Source: Corynebacterium minutissimum
GTDB lineage: Bacteria; Actinomycetota; Actinomycetes; Mycobacteriales; Mycobacteriaceae
Direction: 5' to 3'
NCBI RefSeq assembly: GCF_000805675.1
Contig: NZ_JSEF01000016.1
Coordinates: 1-64,000, forward strand
Length of the DNA: 64,000 nt
The translations under genes and the position numbers were made by a program. The notes beneath the pieces are model-generated. The model was given only the letters and a program-made list of their open reading frames with translations. It was not told where the DNA came from and made no database searches. Below, one piece after another: positions 1-8,942 of this stretch; position 1 is the stretch's first letter, and the number at the start of each line of letters is the position of its first letter.

Positions 1-136
1 CCAAAAAGCCACTAGACATCCCGTCCAAAAACATCCTGGACTCCGTGTCCAAAAAGTCGCTAGACATCACAACTCTAGTGGTACCGAAGAGGAATTTTTC
101 ACTAGTCTGCTTTCGATTCTCGACAAATCGTCACCG

Positions 137-1237
137 ATGGCAAACACTGCGGTCTTCTTTGTCGAGCACCCGAACCCGGATCCTAAGGTGCGACTTTTCA
201 AAACGAGGCTTAGGGAAAGTTATCGCGTTTACTACGGTAATATCGAAAGCGGCGATGTCGAATCCCAAACCCTTAAGCAGTTAGAACACTTTTTGAGTTC
301 GTCAATGCCGGTCGTGCCGGACGGTATCTTGACTTCAAGAGGCCATAACGTAATCAGCCCGTTTAAAAAGATGGAACAAGGCCGCCAACTAATTTCGCTG
401 GGATGCGCTGATCGAGGTCTCCAATTTTTAGAATCCGCAGCAGAAGAAGGTGGGATACCCCAACAAATTGAATTGGCAAAATATTTTCGAAGAAATGGGG
501 CAATCGAGCGTGCGCTTAGACACCTCGAAGAAAAGTGCTGGCCATCCGTTGTCGATCAGGATTTAATCAATTCCGCTGAAGGGGCCACGGTATTAACTGA
601 GCTAGCTAACATAGACCTAGATAGAGAAAACGCTCTTAAGGCTGTTCTTCGAAACAACCGATACCTTGCAGACTATCCACTTGCCGAGATTAAGGCCCCA
701 AGAGAATTTGCGAGACTTCTTGACTGCACAGGACGCGCCTATCATCAGTTAAACAAGAAAAACGAGGAACGCCTTTGCTATCTGAAGGCAGAAGAGCTCA
801 GAAAAGAACTAAATGATCCCGAACAGACTATGCTCTCGCTGATCAATTTGGCGAGACTTGATCTTATGGAACTAGACTTCGATTCCCTGACAAAACGGCT
901 TAGTGAAGCCGGTTCTCTGGAAGTTAGTAGCCTTTCTTCCGGGACTAAGGCTAACTTCCATCTACTGCAGGCCCAGGTCAGCTTCCACCAATTCGGGGAT
1001 TTCGAGAAAAGTCTCGAGTTTGCAAAAATGTCCTTGGAGATAAACGAATTCGAAATTAACGAAAAAGGCATAGTTTATTCCCTCGCAATGATCGTCCAAG
1101 CAGAACTCGCCCTCGATCGAGTTGACTCCGCGAGATGCAATGCCGAAAGAGGGCTAGCTATTAACAAAAGGTTGAAGAACAACTTCGGGATTCGGAAATT
1201 TGAAGAATACCTAAATGAAATAACTAAGGCAACGTAG
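137..1237 (+). CDS. TPR-like helical repeat protein, possibly 5'-partial
   Basis: At least 366 residues, rich in Leu/Ala/Glu and predicted helical, with several stretches resembling tetratricopeptide repeats (for example around residues 120-150, 195-225 and 265-345), so it probably acts as a protein-interaction scaffold. No catalytic motif is visible and I do not recognise a family. The ATG at 137 has no clear Shine-Dalgarno sequence. The same frame is open back to the window edge (base 2) and reads like protein just upstream (acidic, EEEFFTSLL), so the true start may lie further left or outside the window. The 3' end overlaps that of the convergent phosphatase gene by 14 bases. It may work with that phosphatase/nucleotidyltransferase pair, but only adjacency supports this. 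Confidence 0.6.
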   Translation: MANTAVFFVEHPNPDPKVRLFKTRLRESYRVYYGNIESGDVESQTLKQLEHFLSSSMPVVPDGILTSRGHNVISPFKKMEQGRQLISLGCADRGLQFLESAAEEGGIPQQIELAKYFRRNGAIERALRHLEEKCWPSVVDQDLINSAEGATVLTELANIDLDRENALKAVLRNNRYLADYPLAEIKAPREFARLLDCTGRAYHQLNKKNEERLCYLKAEELRKELNDPEQTMLSLINLARLDLMELDFDSLTKRLSEAGSLEVSSLSSGTKANFHLLQAQVSFHQFGDFEKSLEFAKMSLEINEFEINEKGIVYSLAMIVQAELALDRVDSARCNAERGLAINKRLKNNFGIRKFEEYLNEITKAT

Positions 1238-1817
1238 AAAAATAATTAACTTGAAATGCCGGGGCCAACAAAACGGTTAATTTACCATTTGTCATCCCGC
1301 ATCCAGTGTCTATTCTTATAACCTTTTTCTCGAAAACAGCTCTGTCAACAAGCTTATGGCCGAGGATTGTCACACGGCTAGGATCAGTAGGCCCTTGGTG
1401 AGTTGCATACAAGGAATCTGAGCCCCAGTCCCTCACAGTTGATTCCAAGAACTGCTTATGACTTTCTGGGACGAGTGACTGCATTTCAGAAAATACATCC
1501 GGCCCAATCTTGCGTCCTTTGAGATAGGATCGCAGGGTGTCAGCCCCTCCAATTTTTAAGAATGCACCTACAGAGCCGGCATTAGTAAGAGCATCAATCA
1601 TTAATTGATCGTGATTCCCCCTTATGAAGACACACTCACATTTTCCACTAAATTCAATTAGCCTTTCAATCACATCTTTACTATGCGCACCTCTATTTAT
1701 ATAATCACCCAAGAATACACATCGATCAATTTTTCTATACTCTATAAACTCCAGCGCCCTATTGAGAGCATAGATTTCACCATGAATATCTCCGATAAAT
1801 GCACGCTGCTCAATCAT
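1224..1817 (-). CDS. Calcineurin-like metallophosphoesterase
   Basis: A 197-residue Ser/Thr-phosphatase-type metallophosphoesterase. The two-metal motifs appear in order near the N-terminus: GDIHG (about residues 9-13), GDYINRG (about 37-43) and GNHD (about 67-70), with a later histidine in a GHK context that could complete the site. This is close to the size of bacterial PrpA/PrpE or ApaH-like enzymes, which hydrolyse phosphoproteins or dinucleoside polyphosphates; the substrate is not deducible here. Its start overlaps the end of the upstream nucleotidyltransferase by four bases (ATGA), so the two are translationally coupled. A nucleotidyl-transfer enzyme paired with a phosphoesterase could form a modify/de-modify couple (inference). 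Confidence 0.85.
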   Translation of the reverse strand: MIEQRAFIGDIHGEIYALNRALEFIEYRKIDRCVFLGDYINRGAHSKDVIERLIEFSGKCECVFIRGNHDQLMIDALTNAGSVGAFLKIGGADTLRSYLKGRKIGPDVFSEMQSLVPESHKQFLESTVRDWGSDSLYATHQGPTDPSRVTILGHKLVDRAVFEKKVIRIDTGCGMTNGKLTVLLAPAFQVNYFSTLP

Positions 1818-2620
1818 AAAAAGACCGCCTTAACTTCCGCATAGTCACCTATGTTAGGCACGTCACCAAGAGCCATTAACGCCATGGAAATCAACTCTGG
1901 TTCTCCACCCCATTCGTTAACAATTAGAGCCTCCAATGAACCATGCTCATTCTGCTCTAGATCGCCAACAAGTTCGACCAATTTTTCGCGACAAAATAGA
2001 TAATCAACGCTCGATATACCATCCGCAGGATTCGCACTTAACACTGTAGCGAATCGCGGCTGCCCATATCTCTCTGCTAAAATACGTACTGAAAAGCAAG
2101 GCCGCCCCTCATCAATAGCTTTCGCATACAAGCAGCTCCTAAGAAGATATCTGGCCTCTCGGTACAGCCCCGGAAGATACCTTTGCAAATCAATCTCGTT
2201 AAGGCTCAGAATTTTTCCCAAGTGCCGAGCCTTTGAGAAGACTCTGCCGGTATTAACTTCTCCAAAATTCTCAACTTCGATCTGCAGCTTCCGCTCCGGA
2301 TCGTATATACAAATGGAGTCTCGTCGCAGATGGTAGCCAAACAGCGTACCTCGAGCCCTATGCAGCTCCTCCGAAGTGTAGATTGCTACGCTCACTTTTC
2401 CACTGTTGAGGTTAGTCCCCTCGATAGATGAAAGTACTAGCAGATCCAAATCTGAGCTCTCAACGTAATCCCCCCTGGCGCGGCTACCGTAAACGAGAAC
2501 GGCCTCAACCTCGGGAGGCAAGAATGGAACAGAGTTAAGAATATTTAATGGTACCGATAGTTCCTCCCTTAAATTATGCAGTAAGATTTGCTGCTCCCGC
2601 TCAGTCCACATGCACACCAC
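1814..2620 (-). CDS. Nucleotidyltransferase (Pol beta/MNT fold) with helical C-terminal domain
   Basis: A 268-residue protein with the nucleotidyltransferase signature GSRARGDYVESSDLDLL (about residues 45-61), that is, GS followed by DxD, typical of Pol-beta-fold minimal nucleotidyltransferases (MNT, KNTase-like). The roughly 130-residue C-terminal part is helical and could be HEPN-like or substrate-binding, but no RxxxxH motif is obvious. The predicted start is GTG at 2620, with an in-frame ATG at 2611. It is the first gene of a two-gene unit with the metallophosphoesterase. Possible roles are nucleotidylation of a protein or tRNA (toxin-antitoxin or stress modules) or of a small molecule such as an aminoglycoside; the sequence does not decide. 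Confidence 0.8.
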   Translation of the reverse strand: MVCMWTEREQQILLHNLREELSVPLNILNSVPFLPPEVEAVLVYGSRARGDYVESSDLDLLVLSSIEGTNLNSGKVSVAIYTSEELHRARGTLFGYHLRRDSICIYDPERKLQIEVENFGEVNTGRVFSKARHLGKILSLNEIDLQRYLPGLYREARYLLRSCLYAKAIDEGRPCFSVRILAERYGQPRFATVLSANPADGISSVDYLFCREKLVELVGDLEQNEHGSLEALIVNEWGGEPELISMALMALGDVPNIGDYAEVKAVFL

Positions 2621-2990
2621 ACTCGATCTTTAACATACTTCTTACTCAATCAGGCTCCCCGGCTAGGGTGCCTAGTTACACATTCGGCGTTTATCTCCAA
2701 ATCCGACACGAAATCTAGATGGGAACCCTCCGAATTATTTAAACTAGGAAATCAATTCTTTTCCCTTCCATACGCTCAAGTCGGACATATTTCCTGACGG
2801 GACCCTCCGATTCAAGATGTTACCCTTTCCAGAAACTACTCTAGTCTGCGCCCACACGTTTGTTAATCTATACATCTGCAGTTTTAGATTTCCATGCGAA
2901 AATCAGATCCATTCGTAAGGGGTGTTGATCGCTCATACTCAACTTCCCCACGCAATCGACTCGCGCAATTTCCCGCGTTAGTCTAAGTTT
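2621..2990. other. Intergenic region between nucleotidyltransferase and galU
   Basis: Some 370 bases of AT-richer sequence upstream of the minus-strand nucleotidyltransferase and downstream of galU. I see no convincing gene, RNA or terminator. A short plus-strand reading frame at 2588-2797 lacks a ribosome-binding site and protein-like composition. The promoter of the nucleotidyltransferase unit presumably lies near 2630-2700. Confidence 0.5.
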
Positions 2991-3902
2991 TTACATTTCC
3001 TCGTAATGCGGCCGGTACTTCTCCAGAATCTCCTCGAAGTCTCGGAAGAGCGCCGGCCCATACTTCGGGTGGCGCAAACCAAACTCCACGCTCGCTGGAA
3101 TGAAACCAGCCGGATTACCCAAGTCGTGGCGAATACCGTCGTGCACAACAACGTGGACTGGATGGCCCTCGGAGATGAGCAAGTCGATGGCGTCGGTCAA
3201 CTGAATCTCCACGCCCTTGCCCGGTTCGATGCGGCGAAGCGCATCAAAAATTGCGCGGTCCAGTAGGTAGCGTCCAGTTGCGACAAGGTTCGACGGCGCA
3301 TCCTCCACTGCTGGCTTCTCCACCATGCCGACAACCTTCTTGACGGAGTCCTCATCAGTGTTCTCGATATCGAACACGCCATAGTTCGACACGTGCGCGC
3401 GGTCCACTTCCACCGCCAGCAAGACTGAACCGCCATGTTCCTGGCGCACACGGATCATCTCACTCATGGCGGCGGTGGGCTCAATGACGTCATCGGGAAG
3501 CATGACAGCAAAGTAGTCTTCATCGTCATCGAGCACGGTCTCCGCCTAGCCAACTGCATGGCCCAGGCCCAATGGCTTGTCCTGCACAACCGCTACCGGC
3601 TGAATAATCTGCGCGGCACGCTCCACCTTCACCGCCTGCTCGTCCTTGCCACGGGCACGAAGAATCTCCACAAGCTCGGGGAATTCATCAAAGTGCCGCA
3701 TAACCTCATTTTTGCTAGGCGAGGTCACGATAGCCAGCCGTGTAGCGCCTGCACCCGCGGCCTCCTCAGCGATCATTTCAATGCCAGGAGTGTCCACGAC
3801 TGGAAGGAATTCCTTCGGGACAGTCTTCGTTGCAGGCAAGAACCGAGCACCCATACCCGCTGCGGGGACAACAACAGTGCGGACGGAAGTGGAATTAGCC
3901 AT
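2991..3902 (-). pseudogene. galU: UTP-glucose-1-phosphate uridylyltransferase, interrupted by an in-frame stop
   Basis: Encodes GalU, which makes UDP-glucose from UTP and glucose-1-phosphate, the precursor for trehalose, galactan and glycan building blocks. The N-terminal half begins MANSTSVRTVVVPAAG and carries the nucleotide-binding GMGARFLPATK motif; the downstream half has MLPDDV, VGMVEKP and GVEIQLTDAI. Both halves lie in one frame and are split only by a TAG codon at 3546-3548 (minus strand), within GLGHAVG-stop-AETVLDDD, where a leucine or similar residue is expected. Read through, the product is 303 residues, normal for the family. An IS3 element ends only about 50 bases upstream of the start and may have removed the native promoter. 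It is functional only with readthrough or a second galU elsewhere; a base-call error is the alternative. Confidence 0.9.
3546..3548 (-). other. Premature TAG stop codon inside galU
   Basis: The minus-strand codon TAG sits between the codons for HAVG and AETV. The frame is maintained on both sides (3902 to 2991), so a single substitution, for example TTG to TAG, explains the break. Confidence 0.9.
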
Positions 3903-3997
3903 AGGACGATCTTAGAGGACAACACATCAGGCCTCTGTGAGGTTACCCTCGTTTAGTGGACACCCTATTTGTACGGATCTTGTGTCCGTAGGAGAGG

Positions 3998-4315
3998 ATG
4001 TTCATTGTGAATCAACAGCGCAAGAAGTACACGCCGGAGTACCGGCGTGAAGCCGCGAACCTGGTAATCGAGTCAGAGCGCCCGATTGCCCATGTGGCTA
4101 AGGAAATCGGTGTTTCCGCCGGGCTTTTAGGAAAATGGGTCAAGCTCGAGCGTGAACGCCGAGGAGCCTCAGATGGGATGAGCGAGGCTGATCTCCGGGC
4201 TGAGAATGCTCGCCTGCGCCGTGAGTTGGCTGAAGCCAAGATGGATAATGAGTTTTTGTCAAAAGCGACAGCCTTCTTCGCTTTGAGGCAACGCGAGCAG
4301 AACAGTTCGAACTAA
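3998..4315 (+). CDS. IS3-family transposase OrfA (HTH subunit)
   Basis: A 105-residue protein with an HTH_Tnp_1 domain (KKYTPEYRREAANLVIE, then GVSAGLLGKWVK) followed by a leucine-rich coiled segment (LRAENARLRRELAEAKMDNE) typical of IS3 OrfA. In active elements it is fused to OrfB by -1 frameshifting. Here the OrfB-like sequence FELMQPEQ follows in the -1 frame, as expected, but a further one-base shift near 4320-4335 moves the rest of orfB back into the orfA frame. Confidence 0.85.
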   Translation: MFIVNQQRKKYTPEYRREAANLVIESERPIAHVAKEIGVSAGLLGKWVKLERERRGASDGMSEADLRAENARLRRELAEAKMDNEFLSKATAFFALRQREQNSSN

Positions 4316-4351
4316 TGCAGCCAGAGCAAGGCAAACTACAGCATCAAACGC

Positions 4352-5215
4352 ATGGCACGACTATTAAAAGTATCTCGGTCTGGATACTACAAATGGGCCC
4401 ATGCACAGCAGAAACGACTATCCAGAAAAGATAATCGTGCAGCATTTTACGATGATGTTGACCGAAAGATTCATCAGATTTGGAAAGACTCCGATGAGGT
4501 TTATGGTGCTCCGCGGATCACCGCAGAACTAACCGAGCGCTACCACATTTCGCTCAACCGTAAGACTGTGGCGAAGCGGATGCGCATGATGGGCATTGAA
4601 GGGATTTCACCGCGTGCCTTTGTTCCAGTGACAACGATTCAAGCCAAGCGTAAATCCACGCTCCCTGACCTGGTCAAACGCATGTTTGATACCGGTGAGC
4701 TCAACCGGGTGTGGATGTCAGATATTACCTACCTGCGCACCGGTGAAGGCTGGTTGTACTTGTGCGCGGTCCGCAACGGCCATTCCCGCAGGGTACTGGG
4801 CTGGGCAATGGATAATGTGCAAGATACAAGCTTGGTTGAACGGGCCCTGCGGATGGCGCACACACTGCGTGGTGATGTTCCTGATGGGCTGGTGTTTCAC
4901 GCTGACCGCGGAACCCAATTCACCAGCGAGAAGCTCTGGGAGGTATGCCGCAACCTGGGCATTGCTCAGTCTGTGGGGCGTACTGGTGTGTGCTTCGATA
5001 ACGCGATGGCCGAGTCGTTCTGGTCCACGCTTAAAACCGAATTCTACGACCGTAAGCGCTGAGCGACCCGTGATGCCGCGCGCAAGGCCGTTGCCTACTG
5101 GATTGAAGTCGTCTACAACCGCCGGCGCCGACACTCCGCACTCGGGATGGTCAGCCCCGTCGACTTCGAGAACCACGCCGGCTCAATCAACAGCAGAAAA
5201 GAAATAGCTGCCTAA
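4352..5215 (+). pseudogene. IS3-family transposase OrfB, nonsense-interrupted
   Basis: The integrase core (rve) part of an IS3 transposase. Visible features are the N-terminal MARLLKVSRSGYYKW, the HTH_21 segment, the first catalytic Asp in WMSDITYL, the second in VFHADRGTQF, and the Glu region in DNAMAESFWSTLKTE. A TGA at 5060-5062 falls where this conserved stretch continues (DRKR-stop-ATRDAARKAVAYWIE); the frame then reads on to TAA at 5213-5215 with the usual YNRRRRHSALG tail. A Trp-to-stop change is the simplest reading. The gene has decayed by a point mutation and is not truncated. Confidence 0.85.
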
Positions 5216-5249
5216 CCACTAGGTAGCTCCACTACGTGTCCACGATTTG

Positions 5250-5634
5250 CGGGCAACCCCAGCAAGGTAGAAACGGGTTTCTAAAAGTTCTCACTACTGG
5301 GCTCCCCATTACGTTGTTAGCAGTTCCGCTTGAAGGAGCCCAGGATTCGTACTCCTAGCCCCATGCTGGGGCAGGCTATGTTTATCTGCGTTCCTTCTGC
5401 CTTGTGGCAGCGGAACTAGTCGCTGGCTTCGGTATGGCTTGTTTTCGTCCCTGTCTGAAAATGATCCGGGGGGTGATGCCGCCGAAGGCAGTGACATACT
5501 CCAGACTGCTAATAGGAACCTGACCCACACAGGATGTGTGAGGTCTCAAGTAATGTGGATGCCAGCGTGAAGTATGTCCGACCACCAGCGATGAATTAAG
5601 TCTCATACTCGTTCAATTCGCTAGGAGGTCTGGC
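5250..5634 (+). ncRNA. Candidate IS110 bridge (guide) RNA region
   Basis: About 385 non-coding bases directly precede the IS110 transposase, where IS110-group elements encode their bridge/seekRNA. Several hairpins are visible: a 6-bp stem at 5358-5372 (GCCCCA/TGGGGC); a two-part stem at 5390-5416 (GTTCC/GGAAC enclosing CTGCC/GGCAG with a TTGT loop); and CACAC/GTGTG at 5526-5540. A ribosome-binding site (AGGAGG) lies just before the ATG at 5635. The exact RNA ends and the target- and donor-binding loops cannot be set without the element borders and insertion target. The structure is seen; the function is inferred from the family. Confidence 0.5.
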
Positions 5635-6843
5635 ATGACCTACGACTATGTCATCGGCATGGACGTTGGCAAATACTTTCACCACGCTTGCGTCTTAGAT
5701 ATCGACGGCGCCCAAGTACTATCAAAGCGCATCAACCAAAACGAAAAATCCCTGCGCACACTCTTTTCAACGTTCAGCGCAAACGACCACAAGGTCCTTG
5801 TCGTCGTGGACCAGCCCAATAACATTGGGCGACTAACTGTCGCAGTTGCCCAAGATATCGGAATCGACGTGCGCTACCTTCCAGGTTTGGCTATGCGCCA
5901 ACTCTCACGCATCCACGCTGGTAATGCCAAAACTGATATCCGGGATGCATATATCATCGCCCACGCTGCAAAGAACCTTCCGGAATCCCTCCGCAGTGTC
6001 GACCGCGTCGAAGAAGCCTTCCTCCAGTTGAAAGTCCTCAACGGCATCGGCGAAGACTTAGCACGCTCCTACACCAGGCTCATCAATCAGATTCGAAGTG
6101 CACTAGTTGGTTGCTACCCGCAATTCGAACAAGCCCTTCGCGGCCAGGTGATCCACCGCAAATGGGTTCTGCACCTACTTGCACGCTACGGCGGGCCGAC
6201 CAAAATAAAGCGCCTCGGAAAAGCCAAAGCAGCTGCCTTCGCTCGACGCTATAAGGCACGCAATCCCGAGCCCGTCATCGATGCCATATTCGCTGCCATC
6301 TCTGAGCAAACAGTCGCCATTGCTGGTGCACAATATGCCGAAATGGGCGTAGCAATGTCGGCGAAGGACGCGCTTTTAAAGCTCGAGCACCGCAAACAAA
6401 TCGAACAGGAAGTCATCGAGCTCATCAACGACATCCCCCACACTCAAATCCTGCTATCCATGCCAGGAATCGGGCCGAAGACGGCTGCCCAAATTCTCAT
6501 GACTGCGGGCGACATGTCCGACTTCCCGACAGCTGGGCACCTAGCCTCTTACGCTGGCTTATCACCCCGAACGAATCAGTCCGGAACCTCAATCATGTCG
6601 AACTCACTGAACAGAGCTGGCAATAAAAAATTAAAGAACGCCCTATGGCAATCATCCTTTGCATCCATCAGATTCCACGAGCGTTCACGGCAATTCTATG
6701 AACGAAAGCGCCGTGAAGGCAAGAGACACAACGCTGCAGTCGTAGCGCTAGCCCGCAGACGGCTCAACGTCCTATACGCCATGATGAGCAACCACGAGTA
6801 CTACCGCGATACCGACCAATCACAGGAAGTCGAAGCAGCCTAA
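5635..6843 (+). CDS. IS110-family transposase (DEDD recombinase)
   Basis: A 402-residue intact protein. The N-terminal RuvC-like DEDD_Tnp_IS110 domain begins MTYDYVIGMDVGK (Asp10) and continues with VVVDQPNN and the paired acidic motif GNAKTDIRDAY. A helical middle follows, then the C-terminal Transposase_20 domain with MPGIGPKTAAQIL, FPTAGHLASYAGL, the serine-rich SGTSIMSNS stretch and NRAGNKKLKNAL. Length and order are typical. These enzymes excise a circular element and insert it at short targets, guided by a structured RNA from the element's own non-coding end. A good ribosome-binding site (AGGAGG) precedes the ATG. I see no disruption, so the element may be active. Confidence 0.92.
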   Translation: MTYDYVIGMDVGKYFHHACVLDIDGAQVLSKRINQNEKSLRTLFSTFSANDHKVLVVVDQPNNIGRLTVAVAQDIGIDVRYLPGLAMRQLSRIHAGNAKTDIRDAYIIAHAAKNLPESLRSVDRVEEAFLQLKVLNGIGEDLARSYTRLINQIRSALVGCYPQFEQALRGQVIHRKWVLHLLARYGGPTKIKRLGKAKAAAFARRYKARNPEPVIDAIFAAISEQTVAIAGAQYAEMGVAMSAKDALLKLEHRKQIEQEVIELINDIPHTQILLSMPGIGPKTAAQILMTAGDMSDFPTAGHLASYAGLSPRTNQSGTSIMSNSLNRAGNKKLKNALWQSSFASIRFHERSRQFYERKRREGKRHNAAVVALARRRLNVLYAMMSNHEYYRDTDQSQEVEAA

Positions 6844-7178
6844 ACCCCAAGAACCAAACAGCCGACTGGGAAACCCCAGTCGGCTAACAGCCATGCAAGA
6901 AAACAACACGGCCAAACAACCCCGGCTGAAAAATCAACCCCGGCTAATCCACCCGCGAGGTTGACAAACTATATAGGAACACCCCCCTTGACTGTGCTAC
7001 CAATGCTGCCCCTAGTAGATAAATCTCACCCGACGTTGATTCTGTCTGGGCAGCAGGGTTGAAGCAGAGTCCTCCGTTTGGGTACTACACTAAGAGAATG
7101 GTCGCCTAGACGCCAGTCACCGAAAACGCGGGAATAGCAATTGAGTCGACTGAGCCCCAAGAGTTTTCGTCTAGGATC
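6844..7178. other. Right end of the IS110 element and downstream intergenic DNA
   Basis: About 335 bases without a gene. A perfect hairpin with a 10-bp stem (GCCGACTGGG/CCCAGTCGGC, 6861-6884) follows the transposase stop; it lacks a strong T-run, so it may be a weak terminator or part of the IS end. A TTGACA box followed by a TATATAGG segment near 6961-6980 may mark the IS terminus. From about 7000 to 7178 I see nothing recognisable. Confidence 0.45.
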
Positions 7179-8942
7179 TTAGGCCTTGGGCCAAATTTCG
7201 CATGCAAAATCTTCGAAAACTCCTTGACGTCTCCCAGCCAATTCATTTCCCCATGCACCATCATTAATTGCTTCTAGGAGAACTTCGTCAAATTCTCCCA
7301 CATAATGCGCAAGCTTAGGAGCTTTTTCCGAGAAACTATTGGGGAGTGTACTGTTCACATCGCCAGGCAAGAGCATCAGATTTCCGAGCTTAAATACCCA
7401 ACTATTTCGTGGTGTACTTTCAGATTTCCTGGCCTGGGGTTCGATGTGCTCAATAGTCTGCAGCCTTGAAAAGTCGAGAGTCCTAGTCGATTTGCTCGTC
7501 TCAATCTCTCGGAGAACGTACCGAACTTTGTAAACATCCTTTTTACGAGTATTAGAATAAACCAACTTTCCAAGCCCAGCTTTGAACTGGAGATCGGTCG
7601 CACCCTTCTTTGAGGCACCGTCGCAGAACTCTCGCATGGCTTTACGTAGGTCTCCCGAGTTTTGGGCAAGGTTTACCATAGTGGCAGCTTTGCGATACAG
7701 ACGCCGGTGCGTGGAAGTCGACCCTTTACCCGCGATGGACCAACGGAATTGGTAATTCTTTATCTCCCTGAGGAAAGCAGTTAAATCAGCGCTTCTCATC
7801 CAAGCATCATTTTCAAGGTATTTCCGCATTAGCGCAAGAAGTAGCATCAACGGCTGCGCCGCCCCAGTAACCAAAATCCCGTATAGAGTCCATGAAATCT
7901 GGTCGAACTTTTGCTGGTGCCACCTTGACTCAGCAACCAATTCTTTCCACGGTTCTGCCGCCCCACCAGTAACTAAGGTCTTGCCAAAAGCATCGAAAAT
8001 AGTCGCAGAGCAGACGAATCCCTCAAGAAAATCCTTCGCACGATCTCTCGAGCCAGATCCACTTCCCAAAAATTCCTCAACCGAACGCCGAATTTTCTTT
8101 TCTTCGACCGGATCGCCCGCGATTTTGCCATTCTGGGCAATCGAATTCCAGTGATAATACAAGAATTGGCTTAGGTCAATGTTTTCTAATTCGGACTGCT
8201 CAACCAGATCAATCGCTTTCACCCACATTTTTTCGTCACCCCGATCAGCACGCTCTGCCAACCGCGAAAATATTGTGTTTTTAACTAGGTCGACAACGGT
8301 TAAGCTTTGCCCGCGATCGTTAAGCGTCTCAAATACGCCGAAAGCATCACTTCTGCTATCAGCCCAAACATAGACAGCCTCTGCTCGCACCAGAGAGTCT
8401 CGCATTTCGTTTAGAATCGAAATCGAGTCACCCGTTCTCGCCTGCTCAGCATGAATGAGGTGTTCGAATTTCTTCCTTGCCGCAACTTCAAGTGAGTCAG
8501 GGTACTCCCCATTTGGATATTGACGGTCCTTTTCGGGAGTGAGAACTGACTCTACCAGCCTATTGTTTGCAGAACCATCGCAATTTTCGAGACGGAAGCG
8601 CTCTTTACCATTTAGGTCAATGTATTTTATTAGCGACTCGATTCCACCAACAAGAGCAGTTTCGCCGAGGCGAATATACTCGTCCCGCAAAACGGAGAGC
8701 AAGATTAAAGCTGTAGTGATTCGCTGCTGCCCGTCAATAACTTCCCGCTCACCCGACCTCGGCCCACAAACAACCATGCTTCCGAGGAAATGACCTTGCT
8801 TATTTTTTCTTAAATCTTCCCAAAATTCCTCGATGTTTAATTCATCCCAAGCGTATCGACGCTGGTAACGCGGGATCACGTGCTGTCCCACTACAAGAAT
8901 CTCTTGCAGGGGTTTTGTATCTGCTTCAAATTGCATGGTCAT
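7179..8942 (-). CDS. DUF262/DUF1524 protein (GmrSD-like, putative type IV restriction/defence)
   Basis: A 587-residue protein. The N-terminal DUF262 (ParB/Srx-like) domain shows IPRYQRRYAW (residues 23-32) and IDGQQR (69-74), the nucleotide-binding motif of GmrS-type subunits. The C-terminal DUF1524 region has an HNH-like arrangement, TIEHIEPQ followed by LGNLMLLP and an Asn (about residues 490-540), as in GmrD nucleases. Fused GmrSD-type enzymes cleave glucosylated-hydroxymethylcytosine phage DNA using NTP; other DUF262/DUF1524 proteins act in varied defence contexts, so the substrate is unproven. It stands alone with no methyltransferase nearby, consistent with modification-dependent restriction. 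An ISL3 remnant follows on its upstream side. Confidence 0.85.
   Translation of the reverse strand: MTMQFEADTKPLQEILVVGQHVIPRYQRRYAWDELNIEEFWEDLRKNKQGHFLGSMVVCGPRSGEREVIDGQQRITTALILLSVLRDEYIRLGETALVGGIESLIKYIDLNGKERFRLENCDGSANNRLVESVLTPEKDRQYPNGEYPDSLEVAARKKFEHLIHAEQARTGDSISILNEMRDSLVRAEAVYVWADSRSDAFGVFETLNDRGQSLTVVDLVKNTIFSRLAERADRGDEKMWVKAIDLVEQSELENIDLSQFLYYHWNSIAQNGKIAGDPVEEKKIRRSVEEFLGSGSGSRDRAKDFLEGFVCSATIFDAFGKTLVTGGAAEPWKELVAESRWHQQKFDQISWTLYGILVTGAAQPLMLLLALMRKYLENDAWMRSADLTAFLREIKNYQFRWSIAGKGSTSTHRRLYRKAATMVNLAQNSGDLRKAMREFCDGASKKGATDLQFKAGLGKLVYSNTRKKDVYKVRYVLREIETSKSTRTLDFSRLQTIEHIEPQARKSESTPRNSWVFKLGNLMLLPGDVNSTLPNSFSEKAPKLAHYVGEFDEVLLEAINDGAWGNELAGRRQGVFEDFACEIWPKA

Larger units (their letters stand above)
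3955..5243 (+). mobile_element. IS3-family insertion sequence (two-ORF type), degenerate
   Basis: A two-ORF IS3-type element: orfA (HTH, 3998-4315) and orfB (DDE integrase, 4352-5215). The borders share the inverted repeat core GTGGACAC: it reads TAGTGGACACCC near 3955 and appears as its complement at 5236-5243. orfB carries a premature stop and a frame change near its start, so this copy is probably not self-mobile. It lies immediately upstream of galU. No clear target duplication was identified. Confidence 0.8.

Noticed and set aside
6861..6884. Hairpin after the IS110 transposase as a strong terminator
   Set aside because: The stem is perfect but no T-run follows; recorded only as a structure in the IS end region.
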